DNA from: Massilia rhizosphaerae
Lineage (GTDB): Bacteria; Pseudomonadota; Gammaproteobacteria; Burkholderiales; Burkholderiaceae_D
Direction: 5' to 3'
Assembly: GCF_016093545.1 (NCBI RefSeq)
Contig: NZ_JADKYX010000006.1
Coordinates: 124,001-188,000, forward strand
DNA: 64,000 nt
Under the pieces are notes generated by a model. The model was not told where the DNA came from, did not search any database, and worked only from the letters and a program-made list of their open reading frames with translations. Both the position numbers and the translations under genes were made by a program. Shown here one piece after another: positions 9,106-19,403 of the stretch. Numbering within the stretch: the first letter of the stretch is position 1; the number at the start of each line of letters is the position of its first letter.

Positions 9106-9767
9106 TGCGCCTCCTTGTTGGCAGCAGCGGCGGCAGCAGCGGCGGCCACGGCCGCGTCGTCGATCGCCTTCTGGTTCACCGTCTGCATCTTGACGATCTT
9201 CAGACGGTCGTTACGCTTGACGCGGACGGCGAGGCCCGGGTCGATGGCTTTGGTGTCCTTGCGCTTGCGCAGGGTCAGCGCCACGGCGGCGATGATGGCG
9301 ACCAGCAGAATCAGGCCGGCGATCTCGAAACCGTAGATGTATTGGGTGTAGATCAGCTTGCCCAGTTCGTGGGTGCCGCCGATATGGCCCACGGCCGCCT
9401 CGGACGGGGCGTCGCCCTGGCCCAGGAAGCCGCGCCACAGGACGGCGGCCATCTCCAGCACGATCAGCGCGCCCACGCCCGACGCCACCGGCAGGTAGCC
9501 CCAGAAACCTTCGCGCATGCGGTCGATGTTGATGTCGAGCATCATCACGACGAACAGGAACAGCACCATGACGGCGCCGACGTAGACCAGTACCAGCACG
9601 ATGGCCAGGAACTCGGCCTTGAGCAGCATCCAGATACCGGCAGCGTTGAAGAACGCGAGCACCAGGAACAGCGCGGCATGCACCGGGTTCTTGGCGGTAA
9701 TGACGCGCAAGCCGGCCAGCACCATCACGGCCGCGAACACGTAGAACAGAACAGTTGTGAAATCCAT
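9102..9767 (-). CDS. nuoJ: NADH-quinone oxidoreductase subunit J
   Basis: A 221-residue membrane subunit of complex I with five N-terminal helices. The start is set at [13 protein letters not shown], where the homologous protein begins; an in-frame extension into the nuoI region is not real. [17 protein letters not shown] is the conserved pi-bulge helix. The C-terminus is extended and ends in an alanine run before the stop, longer and more charged than in enteric NuoJ. Confidence 0.95.
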   Translation of the reverse strand: MDFTTVLFYVFAAVMVLAGLRVITAKNPVHAALFLVLAFFNAAGIWMLLKAEFLAIVLVLVYVGAVMVLFLFVVMMLDINIDRMREGFWGYLPVASGVGALIVLEMAAVLWRGFLGQGDAPSEAAVGHIGGTHELGKLIYTQYIYGFEIAGLILLVAIIAAVALTLRKRKDTKAIDPGLAVRVKRNDRLKIVKMQTVNQKAIDDAAVAAAAAAAAANKEAQ

Positions 9768-9793
9768 GACTTTACGCAGGAGCCCTTTTTTTG

Positions 9794-10282
9794 TTAGCGG
9801 TACTTGGCATCGGCTTCGCGAGCGGCGGCGATCTCCGGCTCGTAGCGGTCGCCCACGGCCAGCAGCATTTCCTTGGTGTAGTACAGGTCGCCGCGTTTTT
9901 CGCCGTGGTACTCCAGCACTTGCGTCTCGACGATCGAATCGACCGGGCACGACTCTTCGCAGAAGCCGCAGAAGATGCACTTGGTCAGGTCGATGTCGTA
10001 GCGCGTCGTGCGGCGGGTGCCGTCTTCGCGCTGCGCGGATTCGATCGTGATGGCCATCGCCGGGCACACGGCTTCGCACAGCTTGCACGCGATGCAGCGC
10101 TCTTCCCCGTTCGGGTAGCGGCGCAGCGCATGCAGGCCGCGGAAGCGCGGCGAGATGGGGGTCTTTTCTTCCGGATACTGGACCGTGATCTTGCGCGAGA
10201 ACGCGTACTTGCCGGTCAGGGCCAGGCCCTTGATGAGCTCGGACAGCATCAGGCTGCCGAGGATCTCTTTAACTCGTGTCAT
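9794..10282 (-). CDS. nuoI: NADH-quinone oxidoreductase subunit I (two 4Fe-4S)
   Basis: Peripheral-arm subunit carrying clusters N6a and N6b. Two ferredoxin motifs are intact: [12 protein letters not shown] and [12 protein letters not shown]. The 162-residue frame starts at [10 protein letters not shown] rather than at an upstream ATG 18 codons earlier, because that extension overlaps the spacer after nuoH and is not family-like. Located between nuoH and nuoJ. Confidence 0.97.
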   Translation of the reverse strand: MTRVKEILGSLMLSELIKGLALTGKYAFSRKITVQYPEEKTPISPRFRGLHALRRYPNGEERCIACKLCEAVCPAMAITIESAQREDGTRRTTRYDIDLTKCIFCGFCEESCPVDSIVETQVLEYHGEKRGDLYYTKEMLLAVGDRYEPEIAAAREADAKYR

Positions 10283-10295
10283 TTTGTGTGCTTCC

Positions 10296-11378
10296 TTACT
10301 TCCAGATGTTCCACGGCGTCTGCATCCAGCCGGCAACCAGCACCAGCCAGACCAGGGTCAGCGGAATGAACACTTTCCAGCCGAGGCGCATGATCTGGTC
10401 ATAGCGGTAGCGCGGGAACGTGCCGCGGACCCAGATGAACAGCGAGACGATCAGGAACATCTTGGCGAACAGCCAGAAGAAACCGCCGACGGCGCCGAAT
10501 TCGAGGAACGAGAACGGTGCGGCCCAGCCGCCCAGGAACATGATCGCGGCCAAGGTGCCGACGAGGATCATGTTGGCGTACTCGGCCAGCATGAACATCG
10601 CGTACGACATGCCCGAGTATTCCACCATGTGGCCGGCCACGATCTCCGATTCGCCTTCCACCACGTCGAACGGGTGGCGGTTGCACTCGGCCAGGCCGGA
10701 CGTGATGTAGATGATGAACAGCGGCAGCAGCGGCAGCCAGTTCCACGACAGGAAGTTCACGCCGTGCGCGACGAAGTAGCCGCGGGTCTGGGCGCCGACG
10801 ATGTCCGAGAAGTTCAGCGAACCCGACACCATCAGAACGACGACCATCACGAAGCCCATCGGGATTTCGTACGAGATCATCTGCGCCGATGCGCGCATGG
10901 CGCCCATGAACGAGTACTTCGAGTTGGCGGACCAGCCGGCGATGATGATGCCGTACACCTCCATCGACGTGATCGCCAGCAGCAGCAGCAGGCCGGCGTT
11001 CACGTTGGCGAGGGCCGCTTGCGGGCCGAACGGGATGACGGACCAGGCGGCCAGTGCCGGCATGATGGTCATCAGGGGGCCGATCACGAACAGGCTCGGC
11101 GTGGCTTTCGCCGGGATCACGATTTCCTTCAGCAGCAGCTTCAGGGCGTCCGAGATCGGCTGCAGCAGGCCGCCGGGGCCCACGCGGTTCGGGCCGATAC
11201 GGATGTGGATCCAGCCGATCAGCTTGCGTTCCCACAGCACGAGATAGGCCACGAGGCCCATCAACGGCAGCAGGACGACGACGATTTTCAACAGCGTCCA
11301 CACGAGGGGCCAGGCCGCCGGGCCCAGCAGGCTCGCGCCGCTGCTGTTCAGGTTGTTGATCATGTCAGGTACCGACAT
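10296..11378 (-). CDS. nuoH: NADH-quinone oxidoreductase subunit H
   Basis: Eight-helix membrane subunit of complex I that forms much of the quinone chamber. The 360-residue protein shows the signature [20 protein letters not shown] near the N-terminus and [15 protein letters not shown] and [16 protein letters not shown] further on, with the conserved glutamates of the E-channel. Starts at MSVPDMINN; an internal ATG five codons later is possible. Confidence 0.97.
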   Translation of the reverse strand: MSVPDMINNLNSSGASLLGPAAWPLVWTLLKIVVVLLPLMGLVAYLVLWERKLIGWIHIRIGPNRVGPGGLLQPISDALKLLLKEIVIPAKATPSLFVIGPLMTIMPALAAWSVIPFGPQAALANVNAGLLLLLAITSMEVYGIIIAGWSANSKYSFMGAMRASAQMISYEIPMGFVMVVVLMVSGSLNFSDIVGAQTRGYFVAHGVNFLSWNWLPLLPLFIIYITSGLAECNRHPFDVVEGESEIVAGHMVEYSGMSYAMFMLAEYANMILVGTLAAIMFLGGWAAPFSFLEFGAVGGFFWLFAKMFLIVSLFIWVRGTFPRYRYDQIMRLGWKVFIPLTLVWLVLVAGWMQTPWNIWK

Positions 11379-11399
11379 TTTGCTTGGGCTCCCCTGCTT

Positions 11400-13730
11400 T
11401 TATGCTTTAGCTACGTTGATCGGACCGAACATGTCGCCCAGTACCGAAGTCGATTCATGGGCGGCCGCGACGCGTACGACGTTCGCCGGCAGGCGCGCGT
11501 CGATGGCTGCCATCAGCACGGCGCTGCCCTGCCCTTGCGAGACCGTGACCTGGTCGCCGGCGTTCACGCCAAGCTTCTCGGCCAGTTGCGCCGAGATGGT
11601 GGCGACCGGCGCCTGGCCGTCGGCCGTGCGCAGCAGCGGTTCGGAACGGCGCGCGACGGCGTCGGCGAAGTAGATCGGCACGTCGGCCAAGCGTTCCAAC
11701 TGCTCGCCCTTGCCGAAGAAGGCGCCGGTCGGCGCCAGCTTCGCGGCGTTGTTCAGCTTGGCGGACAAATCCATATTGCCTTTGCCGAGGACTTCGTCGC
11801 GGATCGCTTCCGAGTTCTCGTAATCGAAGCCGGACAGGCCCAGCAGGTTGCCCAGCACGCGCAGCACTTTCCACGCGGGACGGGTCTCGCCCAGCGGCTT
11901 GACGGTGCCGTTGAAGCTCTGTGCGCGGCCTTCGCAGTTGACGAAGGTGCCGGCCGTTTCGGAGAACGGCGAGACCGGCAGCAGCACGTCGGCATAGTCC
12001 ATGCCGTGCATGAATGCCGACATCGCGACGACCATCTCGGCGCCCTTCAGCGCTTTCACGGCTTGCGCCGGGTTCGCCGCATCCAGGTCCGGCTCGGCGT
12101 TCAGCAGCACGTACGCCTTCTTCGGCTGCGCGAACAGGTTCGCCGCATTCTTCGACGTGGCATTCACCACGTAGCCGCCGACCGTGTTGGCGGCGTCGAC
12201 GAAGTAGCCGAACTTGGCGCCGGTTTCAAGCGCGATCCACTCGGCCACGGCGTGCAGCTTCGATGCCTGCGGGTGGTACATCGCGGCATTGCCCAGCAGG
12301 ACGGCGCCCGGCAGGTCGGCGGCATGCTCGACGACCAGCGTGGCGGCGACGGCCTTGGCGGCGTCGCCGGCGGTCACGCCTTCGAAGCCGGAAGGTAGCG
12401 CGATGCCTTTTGCGGCGGCGACGGCGACGGCGATTTCCGACAGCGCGGCGAGCCAGTCGCTCGGTGCCGCAACGATGCGGTTGGCGGTCGGGATCAGGTT
12501 GTCGTCAGCGGAACCGTGGACGATCGACAGCTTGGCGCCCGACTTGACGGCGCCGCGCAAGCGCGTGGCGACCAGCGGATGATCCTTGCGCAGGAACGAG
12601 CCGACCACGAGCACGCGCTTGAGGTTCGACAGTTCGGCGATCGGCATGCCCAGGTTCGGCACCACTTTGCCGTCCAGCGCGAAGTCGGTCTGGCGCAGGC
12701 GGAAGTCGACGTTCTCGATGCCGAATTCGCGCATGGCTTTCTGCAGCAGATACAGTTCTTCCACGGTCGAGTGCGGCGTGCCGATGGCGGCGATGGAATC
12801 CGCGCCGTGCTCGTGGCGGATGTTGCGCAGGCCGTGGGCGACGTATTCCAGCGCCGTCTGCCAGTCGGTCTCGATCCACTTGCCGTCCTGCTTGAGCATC
12901 GGCGTGGTCAGGCGCGAGGCGTTGTCCAGCGCTTCGTACGAGAAGCGGTCCTTGTCGGACAGCCAGCACTCGTTGATGCTTTCGTTTTCCAGCGGCAGCA
13001 CGCGCATAACCTTGCCGCCCTTGACCTGGACGATCAGGTTCGAGCCCAGCGAGTCGTGCGGCGACACCGAGCGGCGGCGCTGCAGTTCCCACGGACGGGC
13101 CGAGTAGCGGAACGGCTTGGAGGTCAGCGCGCCGACCGGGCACAGGTCGATCATATTGCCCGACACTTCCGAGTCCACGGACTTGCCGACGAACGTCGTG
13201 ATTTCCGAGTGCTCGCCGCGACCCAGCATGCCGAATTCCATCACGCCGGCCACTTCCTGGCCGAAGCGCACGCAGCGGGTGCACTGGATGCAGCGGGTCA
13301 TCTCTTCCATCGAGATCAGCGGGCCCGCTTCCTTCGGCGCCACGACGCGCTTCTCTTCCTGGTAGCGCGATTCGCCCTTGCCGTAGCCGACGGCCAGGTC
13401 CTGCAACTGGCATTCGCCGCCCTGGTCGCAGATCGGGCAATCCAGCGGGTGGTTAATCAGCAGGAATTCCATCACGGATTTCTGTGCCTGCACGGCCTTG
13501 TCGCTGTGCGTGCGCACGATCATGCCCGGAGAGACCGGGGTGGCGCAGGCGGGCAGCGGCTTCGGCGCCTTTTCCACTTCCACGAGGCACATGCGGCAGT
13601 TGGCCGCGATGGACAGCTTCTTGTGGTAGCAGAAGTGCGGGATGTACGTTCCCAGTTTGTTTGCGGCGTCCATCACCATCGAACCCGGTGGGACTTCGAC
13701 TTTCTTGCCGTCTAATTCGATTTCAACCAT
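11400..13730 (-). CDS. nuoG: NADH-quinone oxidoreductase subunit G
   Basis: Iron-sulfur subunit of the peripheral arm, 776 residues. The N-terminal 2Fe-2S ferredoxin-like domain has CYHKKLSIAANCRMC, the His/Cys cluster region follows with CPICDQGGECQLQD, and a 4Fe-4S pair is in CIQCTRCVRFGQEVAG. The remainder is the molybdopterin-oxidoreductase-like domain, without cofactor in this family. It follows nuoF by 21 bases. Confidence 0.97.
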   Translation of the reverse strand: MVEIELDGKKVEVPPGSMVMDAANKLGTYIPHFCYHKKLSIAANCRMCLVEVEKAPKPLPACATPVSPGMIVRTHSDKAVQAQKSVMEFLLINHPLDCPICDQGGECQLQDLAVGYGKGESRYQEEKRVVAPKEAGPLISMEEMTRCIQCTRCVRFGQEVAGVMEFGMLGRGEHSEITTFVGKSVDSEVSGNMIDLCPVGALTSKPFRYSARPWELQRRRSVSPHDSLGSNLIVQVKGGKVMRVLPLENESINECWLSDKDRFSYEALDNASRLTTPMLKQDGKWIETDWQTALEYVAHGLRNIRHEHGADSIAAIGTPHSTVEELYLLQKAMREFGIENVDFRLRQTDFALDGKVVPNLGMPIAELSNLKRVLVVGSFLRKDHPLVATRLRGAVKSGAKLSIVHGSADDNLIPTANRIVAAPSDWLAALSEIAVAVAAAKGIALPSGFEGVTAGDAAKAVAATLVVEHAADLPGAVLLGNAAMYHPQASKLHAVAEWIALETGAKFGYFVDAANTVGGYVVNATSKNAANLFAQPKKAYVLLNAEPDLDAANPAQAVKALKGAEMVVAMSAFMHGMDYADVLLPVSPFSETAGTFVNCEGRAQSFNGTVKPLGETRPAWKVLRVLGNLLGLSGFDYENSEAIRDEVLGKGNMDLSAKLNNAAKLAPTGAFFGKGEQLERLADVPIYFADAVARRSEPLLRTADGQAPVATISAQLAEKLGVNAGDQVTVSQGQGSAVLMAAIDARLPANVVRVAAAHESTSVLGDMFGPINVAKA

Positions 13731-13751
13731 TTGATCGTTACCTGACCCGGT

Positions 13752-15047
13752 TTAGAGGTAAGTCGGCACCAGGCAGTGCTTGTGCTCGACGTGATATTCA
13801 AATTCTTCGCGGAAGTTCTTGATCATGGCGCGAACCGGCATCGCGGCGGCATCGCCCAGCGCGCAGATGGTGCGGCCCTGGATGTTGTCGGCGATCGAGT
13901 TCAGCAGGTCCATATCTTCCGGACGACCCTGGCCGTGTTCGATGCGGTGGACCATGCGGTACATCCAGCCGGTGCCTTCACGGCACGGCGTGCACTGGCC
14001 GCACGATTCCTCGTAGTAGAAGTAGGACAGGCGCAGCAGCGACTTGACCATGCAGCGGGTCTCGTCCATGACGATTACGGCGCCCGAACCCAGCATCGAA
14101 CCGGCCTTGGCGATCGAGTCGTAGTCCAGGTCGGTCTGCATCATGACGTCGCCGCGCACGACCGGCGCCGACGAACCGCCCGGGATGACGGCCTTGATCT
14201 TCTTGCCGCCGCGCATGCCGCCGGCCAGTTCCATCAGCTTGGCGAACGGCGTGCCCAGCGGGACTTCGTAGTTGCCCGGACGCTCGACGTCGCCCGAGAT
14301 CGAGAAGATCTTCGTGCCGCCGTTGTTCGGACGGCCCAGCGCCATGTACTCGGCGGCGCCCATGTTCAGGATGAACGGGACGGCGGCGAACGTTTCCGTG
14401 TTGTTGATCGTGGTCGGCTTGCCGTACAGGCCGAACGACGCGGGGAACGGCGGCTTGAAGCGTGGCTGGCCCTTCTTGCCTTCCAGCGATTCCAGCAGCG
14501 CGGTTTCTTCGCCGCAGATGTAGGCGCCGTAGCCGTGGTGCGCGTGCAGCTGGAAGCTGAACTCCGAACCCATGATCTTGTCGCCCAGGAAGCCGGCGGC
14601 GCGCGCCTCTTCCAGCGCCTCTTCGAAGCGCAGGTATTCCTCGAAGATCTCGCCGTGGATGTAGTTGTAGCCCACGGTGATGCCCATCGCGTACGCGCCG
14701 ATGGCCATGCCTTCGATCAGTGCGTGCGGGTTGTAGCGGATGATGTCGCGGTCCTTGAACGTGCCCGGCTCGCCTTCGTCGGTGTTGCAGACGAGGTATT
14801 TCTGGCCCGGGAACTGGCGCGGCATGAAGCTCCACTTCAGGCCGGTCGGGAAGCCCGCGCCGCCGCGGCCGCGCAGGCCGGACGTTTTCAGGTCGGCGAT
14901 GATCGCCTCGGGCGTGATCTTCTCTTCCAGGATGCGGCGCAGCGCGGAATAGCCGCCGCGCTTGACGTAGTCTTCCAGGTGCCAGTTGGCGCCGTTCAGG
15001 TCCTTCAGGATCAGCGGGTTGATGTGGCGGTCGTGCAGGCTGGTCAT
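13752..15047 (-). CDS. nuoF: NADH-quinone oxidoreductase subunit F
   Basis: NADH-binding flavoprotein subunit of complex I, 431 residues. The glycine-rich NADH/FMN loops are visible ([16 protein letters not shown] and [15 protein letters not shown]), and the C-terminal 4Fe-4S motif is [15 protein letters not shown]. The start at [11 protein letters not shown] overlaps the nuoE stop by 4 bases; an ATG 18 codons upstream would extend into nuoE and is rejected. Confidence 0.97.
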   Translation of the reverse strand: MTSLHDRHINPLILKDLNGANWHLEDYVKRGGYSALRRILEEKITPEAIIADLKTSGLRGRGGAGFPTGLKWSFMPRQFPGQKYLVCNTDEGEPGTFKDRDIIRYNPHALIEGMAIGAYAMGITVGYNYIHGEIFEEYLRFEEALEEARAAGFLGDKIMGSEFSFQLHAHHGYGAYICGEETALLESLEGKKGQPRFKPPFPASFGLYGKPTTINNTETFAAVPFILNMGAAEYMALGRPNNGGTKIFSISGDVERPGNYEVPLGTPFAKLMELAGGMRGGKKIKAVIPGGSSAPVVRGDVMMQTDLDYDSIAKAGSMLGSGAVIVMDETRCMVKSLLRLSYFYYEESCGQCTPCREGTGWMYRMVHRIEHGQGRPEDMDLLNSIADNIQGRTICALGDAAAMPVRAMIKNFREEFEYHVEHKHCLVPTYL

Positions 15048-15520
15048 TTGTTCAGCTCCTCCAGCAGGGCGTCGATCTTCTCGTCCGACATGAACGAGCA
15101 CATGCGGTGGTTATTCACCAGCATGACCGGCGCGTCGCCGCAGGCGCCCATGCATTCGCCTTCCAGCAGCGTGAACTGGCCGTCCTCGGTCGTTTCGCGG
15201 TAGTCGATGCCCAGGGCATCCTTGATGCGCTTGGCGGCGCGTTCCCCGCCCGACAGCGCGCACGGCAGGTTGGTGCACACGGTGATCTTGTGCTTGCCGA
15301 CCGGCTTGATGTTGTACATGTTGTAGAAGGTGGCCACTTCCTGCACGGCGATGGCGGGCATGCCGATGTAGTCGGCCACTTCCTGCATCGTTTCCGGCGA
15401 CAGCCAGCCCAGTTCGACTTGCGCGTGGGCCAGCGCGGCCATCACGGCCGACTGGCGCTGGTCGGCCGGATACTTGGCCAACTCGCGGTCGATTTTTTTC
15501 AAGCACTGCTCAGATAACAT
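15044..15520 (-). CDS. nuoE: NADH-quinone oxidoreductase subunit E
   Basis: Thioredoxin-fold 2Fe-2S subunit (cluster N1a) of the NADH dehydrogenase module, 158 residues. The four cluster cysteines are in [10 protein letters not shown] (the first Cys and the CALSG Cys in a C-x4-C pair) and [13 protein letters not shown]. Coupled to nuoF by a 4-base overlap. Confidence 0.96.
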   Translation of the reverse strand: MLSEQCLKKIDRELAKYPADQRQSAVMAALAHAQVELGWLSPETMQEVADYIGMPAIAVQEVATFYNMYNIKPVGKHKITVCTNLPCALSGGERAAKRIKDALGIDYRETTEDGQFTLLEGECMGACGDAPVMLVNNHRMCSFMSDEKIDALLEELNK

Positions 15521-15537
15521 AATCTTTTCTACCCTTC

Positions 15538-16791
15538 TTATCGGTCGATCGAGCCGAACACGATGTCCTGCGTGCCGATGATGGTGACGGCGTCGGCGAT
15601 CATGTGACCGCGCGCCATTTCATCGAGCGATTGCAGGTGGACATAGTCCGGGGTGCGGATCTTGAGGCGGTACGGCTTGTTGGCGCCGTCCGACACGATG
15701 TAAATGCCGAACTCGCCCTTCGGATGTTCGACGGCCGCATAGGCCTCGCCCGGCGGCACGTGGAAGCCTTCGGTGAACAGCTTGAAGTGGTGGATCAGCG
15801 ATTCCATATTGGTCTTCATGTCCACGCGCGACGGCGGGGCGACCTTGTGGTTGCTCGTCATGACCGGACCCGGGTTCGCGCGCAGCCAGGCGATGCATTG
15901 CTTGATGATGCGGTTGGCCTGGCGCAGCTCTTCGATGCGCACGAGGTAGCGGTCGTACGAGTCGCCGTTGGTGCCGACGGGGACGTCGAAGTCCACCTTG
16001 TCGTAGGCGGCGTACGGCTGGACCTTGCGCAGGTCCCAGGCGATGCCCGAGCCGCGCAGCATCGGGCCCGAGAAGCCCATGCCCATCGCGTCTTCCGGCG
16101 ACACGACGCCGATGCCGACGGTACGCTGTTTCCAGATGCGGTTGTCGGTCAGCAGGGTCTCGTATTCGTCGACATAGCCGTCGAAGCGCTTGGTGAACTG
16201 CTCGATGAAGTCCAGCACGGAGCCCTGGCGGGTCTCGTTCAGTTCGTCGATGGCCTTCTTGCTGCGCAGCGGCGATTCGCGGTGCTTCGGCATCACGTCC
16301 GGCAGGTCGCGGTACACGCCGCCCGGGCGGTAGTACGCCGCGTGCATGCGCGCGCCCGACACGGCCTCGTACACGTCGAACAGGTCTTCGCGGTCGCGGA
16401 ACGCGTACAGGAACGGGCCCATGGCGCCGATGTCCAGCGCGTGCGCGCCCAGCCACATCAGGTGGTTCAGGATGCGGGTGATCTCGTCGAACATCGTGCG
16501 GATGTACTGCGCACGGATCGGCACTTCGATGCCCAGCAGCTTCTCGATGGCCAGCACGTAGCCGTGCTCGTTGCACATCATCGAAACGTAGTCGAGGCGG
16601 TCCATGTACGGCACGGACTGCAGGTAGGTGCGGGTCTCGGCCAGCTTTTCGGTGCCGCGGTGCAGCAGGCCGATGTGCGGGTCGGCGCGCTGGATGACCT
16701 CGCCGTCCAGTTCCAGCACGAGACGCAGCACGCCGTGCGCTGCCGGGTGCTGCGGACCAAAGTTCAGGGTGTAATTCTTAAGCTCAGCCAT
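15538..16791 (-). CDS. nuoD: NADH-quinone oxidoreductase subunit D
   Basis: The 49-kDa-type subunit of complex I that lines the quinone site, 417 residues. It starts at [20 protein letters not shown], the highly conserved quinone-pocket loop, and shares one base with the nuoC stop (TAATG). It is not fused to nuoC as in Escherichia coli, even though the upstream frame stays open. Confidence 0.97.
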   Translation of the reverse strand: MAELKNYTLNFGPQHPAAHGVLRLVLELDGEVIQRADPHIGLLHRGTEKLAETRTYLQSVPYMDRLDYVSMMCNEHGYVLAIEKLLGIEVPIRAQYIRTMFDEITRILNHLMWLGAHALDIGAMGPFLYAFRDREDLFDVYEAVSGARMHAAYYRPGGVYRDLPDVMPKHRESPLRSKKAIDELNETRQGSVLDFIEQFTKRFDGYVDEYETLLTDNRIWKQRTVGIGVVSPEDAMGMGFSGPMLRGSGIAWDLRKVQPYAAYDKVDFDVPVGTNGDSYDRYLVRIEELRQANRIIKQCIAWLRANPGPVMTSNHKVAPPSRVDMKTNMESLIHHFKLFTEGFHVPPGEAYAAVEHPKGEFGIYIVSDGANKPYRLKIRTPDYVHLQSLDEMARGHMIADAVTIIGTQDIVFGSIDR

Positions 16792-17384
16792 TATTTCATC
16801 CCGTAGGTTTCTTCGCGGATCACGCGCGGGATGTTCTCGCGCGGCTCGATCGTCACGGGTTGGTAGATCACGCGTTTCTGCTCGGGGTCGTAACGCATTT
16901 CGACATAGCCCGAGATCGGGAAGTCCTTGCGGAACGGGTGGCCGATGAAGCCGTAGTCGGTGAGGATGCGGCGCAGGTCGCCGTGGCCCTCGAACAGGAT
17001 GCCGAACAGGTCGAATGCCTCGCGTTCGAACCAGTTGGCGTTGCGCCAGATGCCGGTGACGGAGTCGACCAACGGCATATCGTCGTCCGGGCAGAACACG
17101 CGCACGCGCACGCGCCAGTTGTGCTCGATCGACAGCAGGTGCGACACGACCGCGAAACGCAAACCGTCCCACGTGCCTTCGCCGTAGGACGAGTAGTCGA
17201 CGCCGCACAGGTCGACGAGTTCCTGGAAACGCAGCGCGGGATCGTCGCGCAGCTTTCGCATGGAGGCCAGATACTCGGCGGCCTTCACTACTACCGTTAC
17301 TTCGCCCAGCGCCACGGTAATGGCGGCGCCCTCGCCCAGAGCATTCTTCAGGGCGAGTTCGAGGGCTTCGATTTTTGTCGTCAT
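16791..17384 (-). CDS. nuoC: NADH-quinone oxidoreductase subunit C
   Basis: The 30-kDa-type peripheral-arm subunit, 197 residues. Conserved features are the [20 protein letters not shown] stretch and [14 protein letters not shown] near the C-terminus. Follows nuoB after 19 bases and abuts nuoD. Confidence 0.97.
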   Translation of the reverse strand: MTTKIEALELALKNALGEGAAITVALGEVTVVVKAAEYLASMRKLRDDPALRFQELVDLCGVDYSSYGEGTWDGLRFAVVSHLLSIEHNWRVRVRVFCPDDDMPLVDSVTGIWRNANWFEREAFDLFGILFEGHGDLRRILTDYGFIGHPFRKDFPISGYVEMRYDPEQKRVIYQPVTIEPRENIPRVIREETYGMK

Positions 17385-17403
17385 GGTTGAAACCGGCTTG
17401 GAA

Positions 17404-17880
17404 TTATCGCGCGATGGTATTCGTGCGCTGGATCTTGTTCTGGAGCTGGATGATGCCGTACAGCAGGGCCTCGGCGGTCGGCGGGCAGCCCGGGACGTAG
17501 ACGTCGACCGGCACGATGCGGTCGCAGCCGCGCACGACGGAGTACGAGTAGTGGTAGTAGCCGCCGCCGTTGGCGCAGGAGCCCATCGAGATGACCCAGC
17601 GCGGCTCTGCCATCTGGTCGTAGACCTTGCGCAGTGCGGGCGCCATCTTGTTGCACAGGGTGCCGGCCACGATCATCACGTCGGACTGGCGCGGCGACGG
17701 GCGGAACACAACGCCGAAACGGTCGAGGTCATAGCGCGCGGCACCCGCGTGCATCATCTCGACCGCACAGCAAGCCAGGCCGAACGTCATGGGCCACATC
17801 GACCCGGTACGTGCCCAGTTGATCAGCTTGTCGGCTGTGGTGGTAACAAAACCTTCGTTTAAAACGCCTTCAATAGCCAT
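17404..17880 (-). CDS. nuoB: NADH-quinone oxidoreductase subunit B
   Basis: PSST-type subunit carrying the terminal cluster N2, 158 residues. The cysteine ligands are visible in [13 protein letters not shown] (tandem Cys), [16 protein letters not shown] and [12 protein letters not shown]. It starts 3 bases after the nuoA stop. Confidence 0.97.
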   Translation of the reverse strand: MAIEGVLNEGFVTTTADKLINWARTGSMWPMTFGLACCAVEMMHAGAARYDLDRFGVVFRPSPRQSDVMIVAGTLCNKMAPALRKVYDQMAEPRWVISMGSCANGGGYYHYSYSVVRGCDRIVPVDVYVPGCPPTAEALLYGIIQLQNKIQRTNTIAR

Positions 17881-17883
17881 GGC

Positions 17884-18243
17884 TTATTCCCAATCAAGGG
17901 CACCTTTCTTCCAGATGTACCAGAAGCCGACGATGAATTCGACGATGAACACCATCATCGTGACGAATCCGGTCCAGCCCAGGTCGCGCATCGAAACGCC
18001 CCAAGGGAAGAAGAATGCCGTTTCCAGATCAAACAAAATAAACAGGATCGCGACCAGGTAGTACCGGACGTCGAACTTCATGCGCGCGTCTTCGAAGGCT
18101 TCGAAGCCGCATTCATACGGGGAGAGTTTCGCCGCATCCGGGCGATGGGGACCGACCACACGGCCGAGGACCTGCGAGGCGACACCGACGACGGTGCCGA
18201 TCACGATGAAGAGTAAGACGGGGAAGTAGTTCTCGAGGTTCAC
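17884..18243 (-). CDS. nuoA: NADH-quinone oxidoreductase subunit A
   Basis: A 119-residue three-helix membrane subunit of complex I and the first gene of the operon. [20 protein letters not shown] is the family loop with the conserved Cys near the quinone site. The start codon is GTG, with AAGG about eight bases before it. Upstream lies a short non-coding stretch holding a possible recombinase remnant, then tRNA-Leu. Confidence 0.96.
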   Translation of the reverse strand: MNLENYFPVLLFIVIGTVVGVASQVLGRVVGPHRPDAAKLSPYECGFEAFEDARMKFDVRYYLVAILFILFDLETAFFFPWGVSMRDLGWTGFVTMMVFIVEFIVGFWYIWKKGALDWE

Positions 18244-18252
18244 GATGAAGCC

Positions 18253-18456
18253 TTAGTTGAACGATCGGTTGATAAAACACTGCAGGGGCTGCAGTACCGC
18301 ATCGCGCAATCCTGGCTTCATGCCTGTGCCAGGATCGTACGACTGGAGACACTGAATCATCCGCTTCGCGTTGCCGATCCCGACCTTCGAGGCGCGCCGT
18401 ACCTCGTTGTACGACCGGCCTTCTCGGGCCAGAAGCGCCGCCGCTGGGACGGTTCT
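18253..18456 (-). pseudogene. possible remnant of a helix-turn-helix (resolvase-like) protein
   Basis: Between the tRNA-Leu terminator and nuoA, one minus-strand frame is open for 67 codons without a convincing start codon. It reads like a C-terminal helix-turn-helix: ALLAREGRSYNEVRRASKVG, then IGNAKRMIQCLQSY, ending at a stop 9 bases before nuoA. The pattern resembles the DNA-binding tail of serine recombinases, but it is too short for certainty. A palindrome (ATCCTGGC...GCCAGGAT, 18309-18335) lies within it. It could equally be 5' leader sequence of nuoA with chance coding potential. Confidence 0.35.
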
Positions 18457-18480
18457 TCAAAGCCTCCGACAGATCCTCGT

Positions 18481-18532
18481 AAAAAAGCCAGCTAGTGCTT
18501 GCGAGCGGAAGCTCATGCGCCCTAGCTGGCTT
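18481..18532 (-). terminator. rho-independent terminator after tRNA-Leu
   Basis: On the minus strand the 11-base arms AAGCCAGCTAG and CTAGCTGGCTT enclose a loop of about 26 bases that can itself form a smaller hairpin. The structure is followed by a run of T (the A run at 18481-18486). It begins 10 bases beyond the tRNA 3' end and would separate tRNA-Leu transcription from the nuo operon. Confidence 0.8.
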
Positions 18533-18541
18533 CTTGTATCT

Positions 18542-18626
18542 TGGTGCCGACGGCGAGACTCGAACTCGCACAGCTTGCGCCACTACCCCCTCAAGATAGC
18601 GTGTCTACCAATTTCACCACGTCGGC
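18542..18626 (-). tRNA. tRNA-Leu (GAG)
   Basis: An 85-nt type II tRNA with encoded CCA. Acceptor arms GCCGACG and CGTCGGC pair fully. The D-arm contains AAATTGGTAGAC, the anticodon stem CTATC/GGTAG closes the loop TTGAGGG with anticodon GAG, a long variable arm follows, and the T-arm has GTTCGAGTC. It reads CTC/CTT leucine codons. The position between secG and nuoA is conserved in many betaproteobacteria. Confidence 0.95.
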
Positions 18627-18637
18627 TGGAGACCAGT

Positions 18638-18667
18638 ATTCTACCCTGCCTTAGCAGCATTTTTCAA
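18638..18667 (-). promoter_or_regulatory. sigma70-type promoter of tRNA-Leu
   Basis: On the minus strand TTGAAA and TAGAAT are 18 bases apart. The -10 ends 12 bases before the first tRNA base, a typical stable-RNA leader length. The surrounding 100 bases are clearly more AT-rich than the rest of the window. Confidence 0.6.
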
Positions 18668-18847
18668 TGCTCAAATTGCGCTAAACCAAGAAAAAATACT
18701 ATTTTTCCCAACTTTTCAAAATCTATATTTACACCAAACTTACAACAACCGAGTCGGGAAAGCCGGTCGCGGGCGCTGGCGGACCGAAGCCCGCCGAATA
18801 CTACACCACCCTGCGCGCGCTTGCAGGAAGTGGCCGCGCCGCAAAAA

Positions 18848-19282
18848 TTACTTGGCGGGCGCAGGTGCCGGTGCCGATGCGGCCGGCGCCTGCGGCACGT
18901 CCTGCGTGGCGGCCGGCGCCGCTGCGGGGGCTTGGGCCGGCGCCGGGGCGGTCACCGGGACGGCATCGCCGGCGCTGGCCGGTGCCTTCTTGACGGGAAC
19001 GGTCACGTGTTCCATCACGCCGCCGCCGACGCTCGCGTGCGGACGGTTCGAGCCGAAGTACGCCAGGGCCAGGGTCGACGCGAAGAAGATCGCGGCCGCG
19101 ACGGCCGTCGATTTCGACAGGAAGTTCGACGAACCGCTGGCGCCGAACAGGCTGCCGGACGCGCCGGAACCGAAGGCGGCTCCCATGTCGGCACCCTTGC
19201 CGTGCTGGACGAGCACGAGACCGATGATGGCCAGCGCCGAGACGACCTGCACGACGACGATCAGATTGAACAACACGTTCAT
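18848..19282 (-). CDS. secG: preprotein translocase subunit SecG
   Basis: Inner-membrane subunit of the SecYEG translocon, 144 residues. Two membrane helices (about residues 3-23 and 53-70) flank the conserved loop VLVQHGKGADMGAAFGSGAS. The C-terminal third is a low-complexity Ala/Pro stretch, making it longer than the roughly 110-residue enteric protein but usual for this group. It lies 121 bases downstream of tpiA. Confidence 0.95.
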   Translation of the reverse strand: MNVLFNLIVVVQVVSALAIIGLVLVQHGKGADMGAAFGSGASGSLFGASGSSNFLSKSTAVAAAIFFASTLALAYFGSNRPHASVGGGVMEHVTVPVKKAPASAGDAVPVTAPAPAQAPAAAPAATQDVPQAPAASAPAPAPAK

Positions 19283-19403
19283 TGTTTATTCCATTCCAAG
19301 GTTGACTACTACGTTTGCAAAAAATCTTTGCTTGCACGCCGCCCCGCTGCGCGGGACGACGATGTGCTTCATCGCCTGGACTGGAATTCCAACCCGGCGT
19401 TAT

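Noticed and set aside
15538..17208. Apparent nuoC-nuoD fusion
   Set aside because: The frame upstream of MAELKNYT is not NuoC; NuoC is in another frame and stops one base into nuoD, so the genes are separate.
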